Below are positions 62,128 to 64,000 of a stretch of DNA of 64,000 nt, piece after piece. Under the pieces are notes generated by a model. That model saw only the letters and a list, made by a program, of their open reading frames with translations, was not told the origin of the DNA and made no database searches. The DNA is taken from assembly GCA_963730115.1 (NCBI GenBank), contig CAVSQM010000004.1:682001-746000 (forward strand). The letters run 5' to 3'. Position numbers and translations under genes: made by a program. The stretch's first letter is position 1, and each line of letters starts with the position of its first letter. Source of the DNA: DASQFQ01 sp963730115 (GTDB taxonomy: Bacteria; Actinomycetota; Thermoleophilia; Solirubrobacterales; Solirubrobacteraceae).

Positions 62128-63568
62128 CTACTTCTTCGCCGCCCCCGCTGCGCTGTAGTCGGCTTCCTTGACGCGCGGGAAGGAGCCCTGGAGGCCCTGC
62201 CCGAAGTTGTCGCCTCTGGCGACGCGGCAGCCCGGGTTGCCCTCGGACGGCGCCGTCTCGCCGCCGGACGGCTTGCAGTCGTAGTTCGGGAAGATGCCCC
62301 TGTTCTCGAGGTCGCCGAACAGCGCCAGCGGGCCGGGGTAGGCGTTGCCGCGGTTCGTCTTCAGGCGCTCGCGGTGGATCGCGAGGCTCTCGGTGCCGAG
62401 CGGGCCGAACTGGCGCAGGTAGTGCCCGACGCCGCCGCTCGTCGACGGTTCCGTGTCCGCGAGCGCGGCCGCGCCGTTGGTGATGAAGTCGCTGACCTGG
62501 AACTGCGACGCCTCGAGGTACTGCAGGATCGGGTTGATCTGCGCCAGGAACGGCGTCACGCTGGGCCAGCGTCGGCTCGAGCCCGCGCAGGACCTCGCTG
62601 CCCGCCGGCAGGCCGGTGCGACTCGCCGTGATCAGCGGGTCGAGGTCGCGGAAGAAGCGGCGCAGGTCGGGCGACAGCGCGCGCACGTCGCGCAGCGTCG
62701 GCTGGAGGTCGCGCGCGACCGGCTGCAGGTCCTCGACCAGCGGCTGCGTGTTGCGCGAGAACGTCCGCACGCGCTTGACCGTCGCCTTCGACTCGTCGAG
62801 GAACGTCGGCAGGATCCGGATCGTCTCCGCCAGGTTGTCCTGCTGTGACGCGGTGGCGTCGAACACGTCGCTCGCCGACGTGATCAGGTTCGAGAGCTGC
62901 TGCTCGTTCTCGGTCAGCGCCGCGAACGTCACGCCCGTGTTCTTGACGAGCCGGGTCACCGCGCCCTCCTGCGCGTCGAGCACCTCGAGCACGTCGGCGC
63001 CGTCGTGTGCGAAGCCCGGCAGCGTGCCGAGCGCGTCGTTGAAGTCGCGGCCGCGGCCGTTGACGCCCTCGGCGAGGTCCTGCTGCCAGGTGCGGAACTG
63101 CGCCCGCGTCTGCGGGTCGAGCGAGCGGAAGATCTCGTCGAGCTCGACGGTCGGCTTGACCTGGGCGTTGGCCAGCCGGCCGCCCTCGGGCAGCGTCTTC
63201 TCCGACGAGCCCGGCGTCAGCTCGACGTAGGTCTCGCCCAGCAGCGACTTCTGGCGCAGCGTCGCCTTCGTGTCGGCCTTCAGCGGCGCGAACTCGCGGT
63301 CGATCTCGAGCGTGGCGAGCGTGCGGTTGGAGTTCGGGTCGAGGTCCTTCTTGCGCAGCTTGCCGACCGACACGCCGGCCACGCGCACGTCGGCCTCGAG
63401 GCCGAGCTGGGTCGCCTCGGGGAAGCCGACCTGGACGCGGTAGCCCTTCGGCTTGAGCGGGATCGGGCCGCCGAAGGACAGCCACAGGAACAGCAGCAGC
63501 CCGAAGCACGACAGCGCGAAGACCACCATGACGAGGACGCGGGAGAAGGATGGCGTGGAGGTCTGCAT
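62128..63568 (-). pseudogene. mce: Mce-family (MlaD-like) protein, one frame break
   Basis: From ATG 63568: one N-terminal helix (VLVMVVFALSCFGLLLFLWL), the MlaD domain YRVQVGFPEATQLGLEADVRV...VGKL (~residues 40-120) and a long helical stalk up to LEPTLA. The frame is lost near 62561-62566 (one extra C in the CCC run of the minus strand). The other frame continues VTPFLAQINPILQYL and ends at 62128 with an ~140-residue tail. Mce proteins form a lipid-transport tube spanning the periplasm. It overlaps the previous mce gene by 1 bp (TGATG). Confidence 0.85.
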
Positions 63569-64000
63569 CAGCCCTTCTTCTGCTTGCCGATCGGGAGCTC
63601 GGGGACCTCGGGGATCTGCGGGCCGTTGCCGCCGTTCGTGCCGCCGTTGCACGCCGTCGACTCGGTCAGCAGCGGCGTCAGCACCGACGTGAACTCGAGC
63701 TCGGGCTGTGCCTGCAGCACCTGCGCGAGCGTCGCGCAGGGCGCCGCGATGGTGACCGGGCGCAACGTGCCGTGGGCGTCGGAGGACGAGAACAGCTGGG
63801 TCGCGGAGTGGTTCAGCCACGCCAGCCAGAACAGGTAGCCCTCCTGGCGGGCGGCGTTGTCCGGGCCCTCCTTGCCGTTCTGGTTGTAGCCCAGCAGGTT
63901 GAGGAAGCGGTTGAAGCGGAAGAACACCTGCGTGAGGTCCGGGCCGGCCTTGGCGAGCCGCTCCGAGACCGGGCGCAGGTCGCGCACGAGCGGGCGCGAC
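63568..64000 (-). CDS. mce: Mce-family protein, C-terminal part (5' end outside window)
   Basis: Last ~144 residues; the frame is open to the window edge. VFFRFNRFLNLLGYNQNGKEG and SYLFWLAWLNHSATQLFSSSD-type segments are the C-terminal helical region of actinobacterial Mce proteins, ending in a Gly/Asn-rich tail (CNGGTNGGNGPQIPE). Part of a multi-gene mce operon; YrbE permeases are presumably further upstream. Confidence 0.82.
   Translation of the reverse strand, partial: SRPLVRDLRPVSERLAKAGPDLTQVFFRFNRFLNLLGYNQNGKEGPDNAARQEGYLFWLAWLNHSATQLFSSSDAHGTLRPVTIAAPCATLAQVLQAQPELEFTSVLTPLLTESTACNGGTNGGNGPQIPEVPELPIGKQKKG

Overview
The window is a very GC-rich piece of a Gram-positive actinobacterial chromosome. 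A Thermoleophilia/Solirubrobacterales-type host is my inference. It rests on the pairing of Mce proteins, NarL-type two-component genes, a SigG-type ECF sigma factor, WYL and AarF proteins, an initiator tRNA with the C1-U72 form common in Actinomycetota, and dense gene packing with many 4-bp NTGA start/stop overlaps. No taxonomic marker such as rRNA is present.

Layout. 1-30 kb is chromosomal backbone: a sulfatase end, a secreted arylsulfotransferase-like protein, NagA, an MFS transporter, two luciferase-like monooxygenases, an MmgE/PrpD protein, methyltransferases, a MetE-like/methyltransferase fusion, a diguanylate cyclase, a YihY membrane protein, a zinc metallopeptidase lipoprotein, a WYL regulator beside a DrrAB-type exporter, an AarF kinase, a receiver/LuxR/histidine kinase operon, an AbrB-type membrane protein, a broken RTX-repeat protein, a CBS protein, and an SDR behind an ECF sigma factor. 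30.6-35.9 kb is a surface-glycan cluster (two methyltransferases, a pyruvyltransferase/GT8 fusion, a GT4 enzyme). 36-40 kb holds metabolic and unknown genes, including a GNAT-AAA ATPase fusion.

40.42-55.34 kb is an integrated mobile element of about 14.9 kb in the 3' half of the initiator tRNA gene. It is bounded by perfect 81-bp direct repeats. A tyrosine integrase sits at the left end, a small excisionase-like HTH protein at the right end, and a MobF/TrwC relaxase-helicase inside. The cargo is an arsenic-resistance island: two ArsR repressors, a metallophosphatase, an FAD oxidoreductase, an MFS exporter, an ArsC arsenate reductase, an aquaporin-type arsenite channel and an ArsN/PAT-like acetyltransferase. 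A regularly spaced cysteine-rich peptide then overlaps a SigZ-like sigma factor, followed by a cupin protein and a coupled tautomerase-methyltransferase-hydrolase operon. A tRNA-like fragment plus an HTH remnant at 51.4-51.6 kb suggests the element is composite.

55.3-64 kb is backbone again: DUF72 protein, a secreted protein, a hydroxyacid dehydrogenase, Ppx/GppA, a candidate structured small RNA, a ThDP enzyme, a DsbA-like protein, an HxlR regulator and two Mce genes running off the end.

Caveat. At least ten genes show single-base frame breaks, several in homopolymers. Either the assembly carries indel errors or many genes are decayed. Joined reading frames below are my reconstructions, and each is marked.
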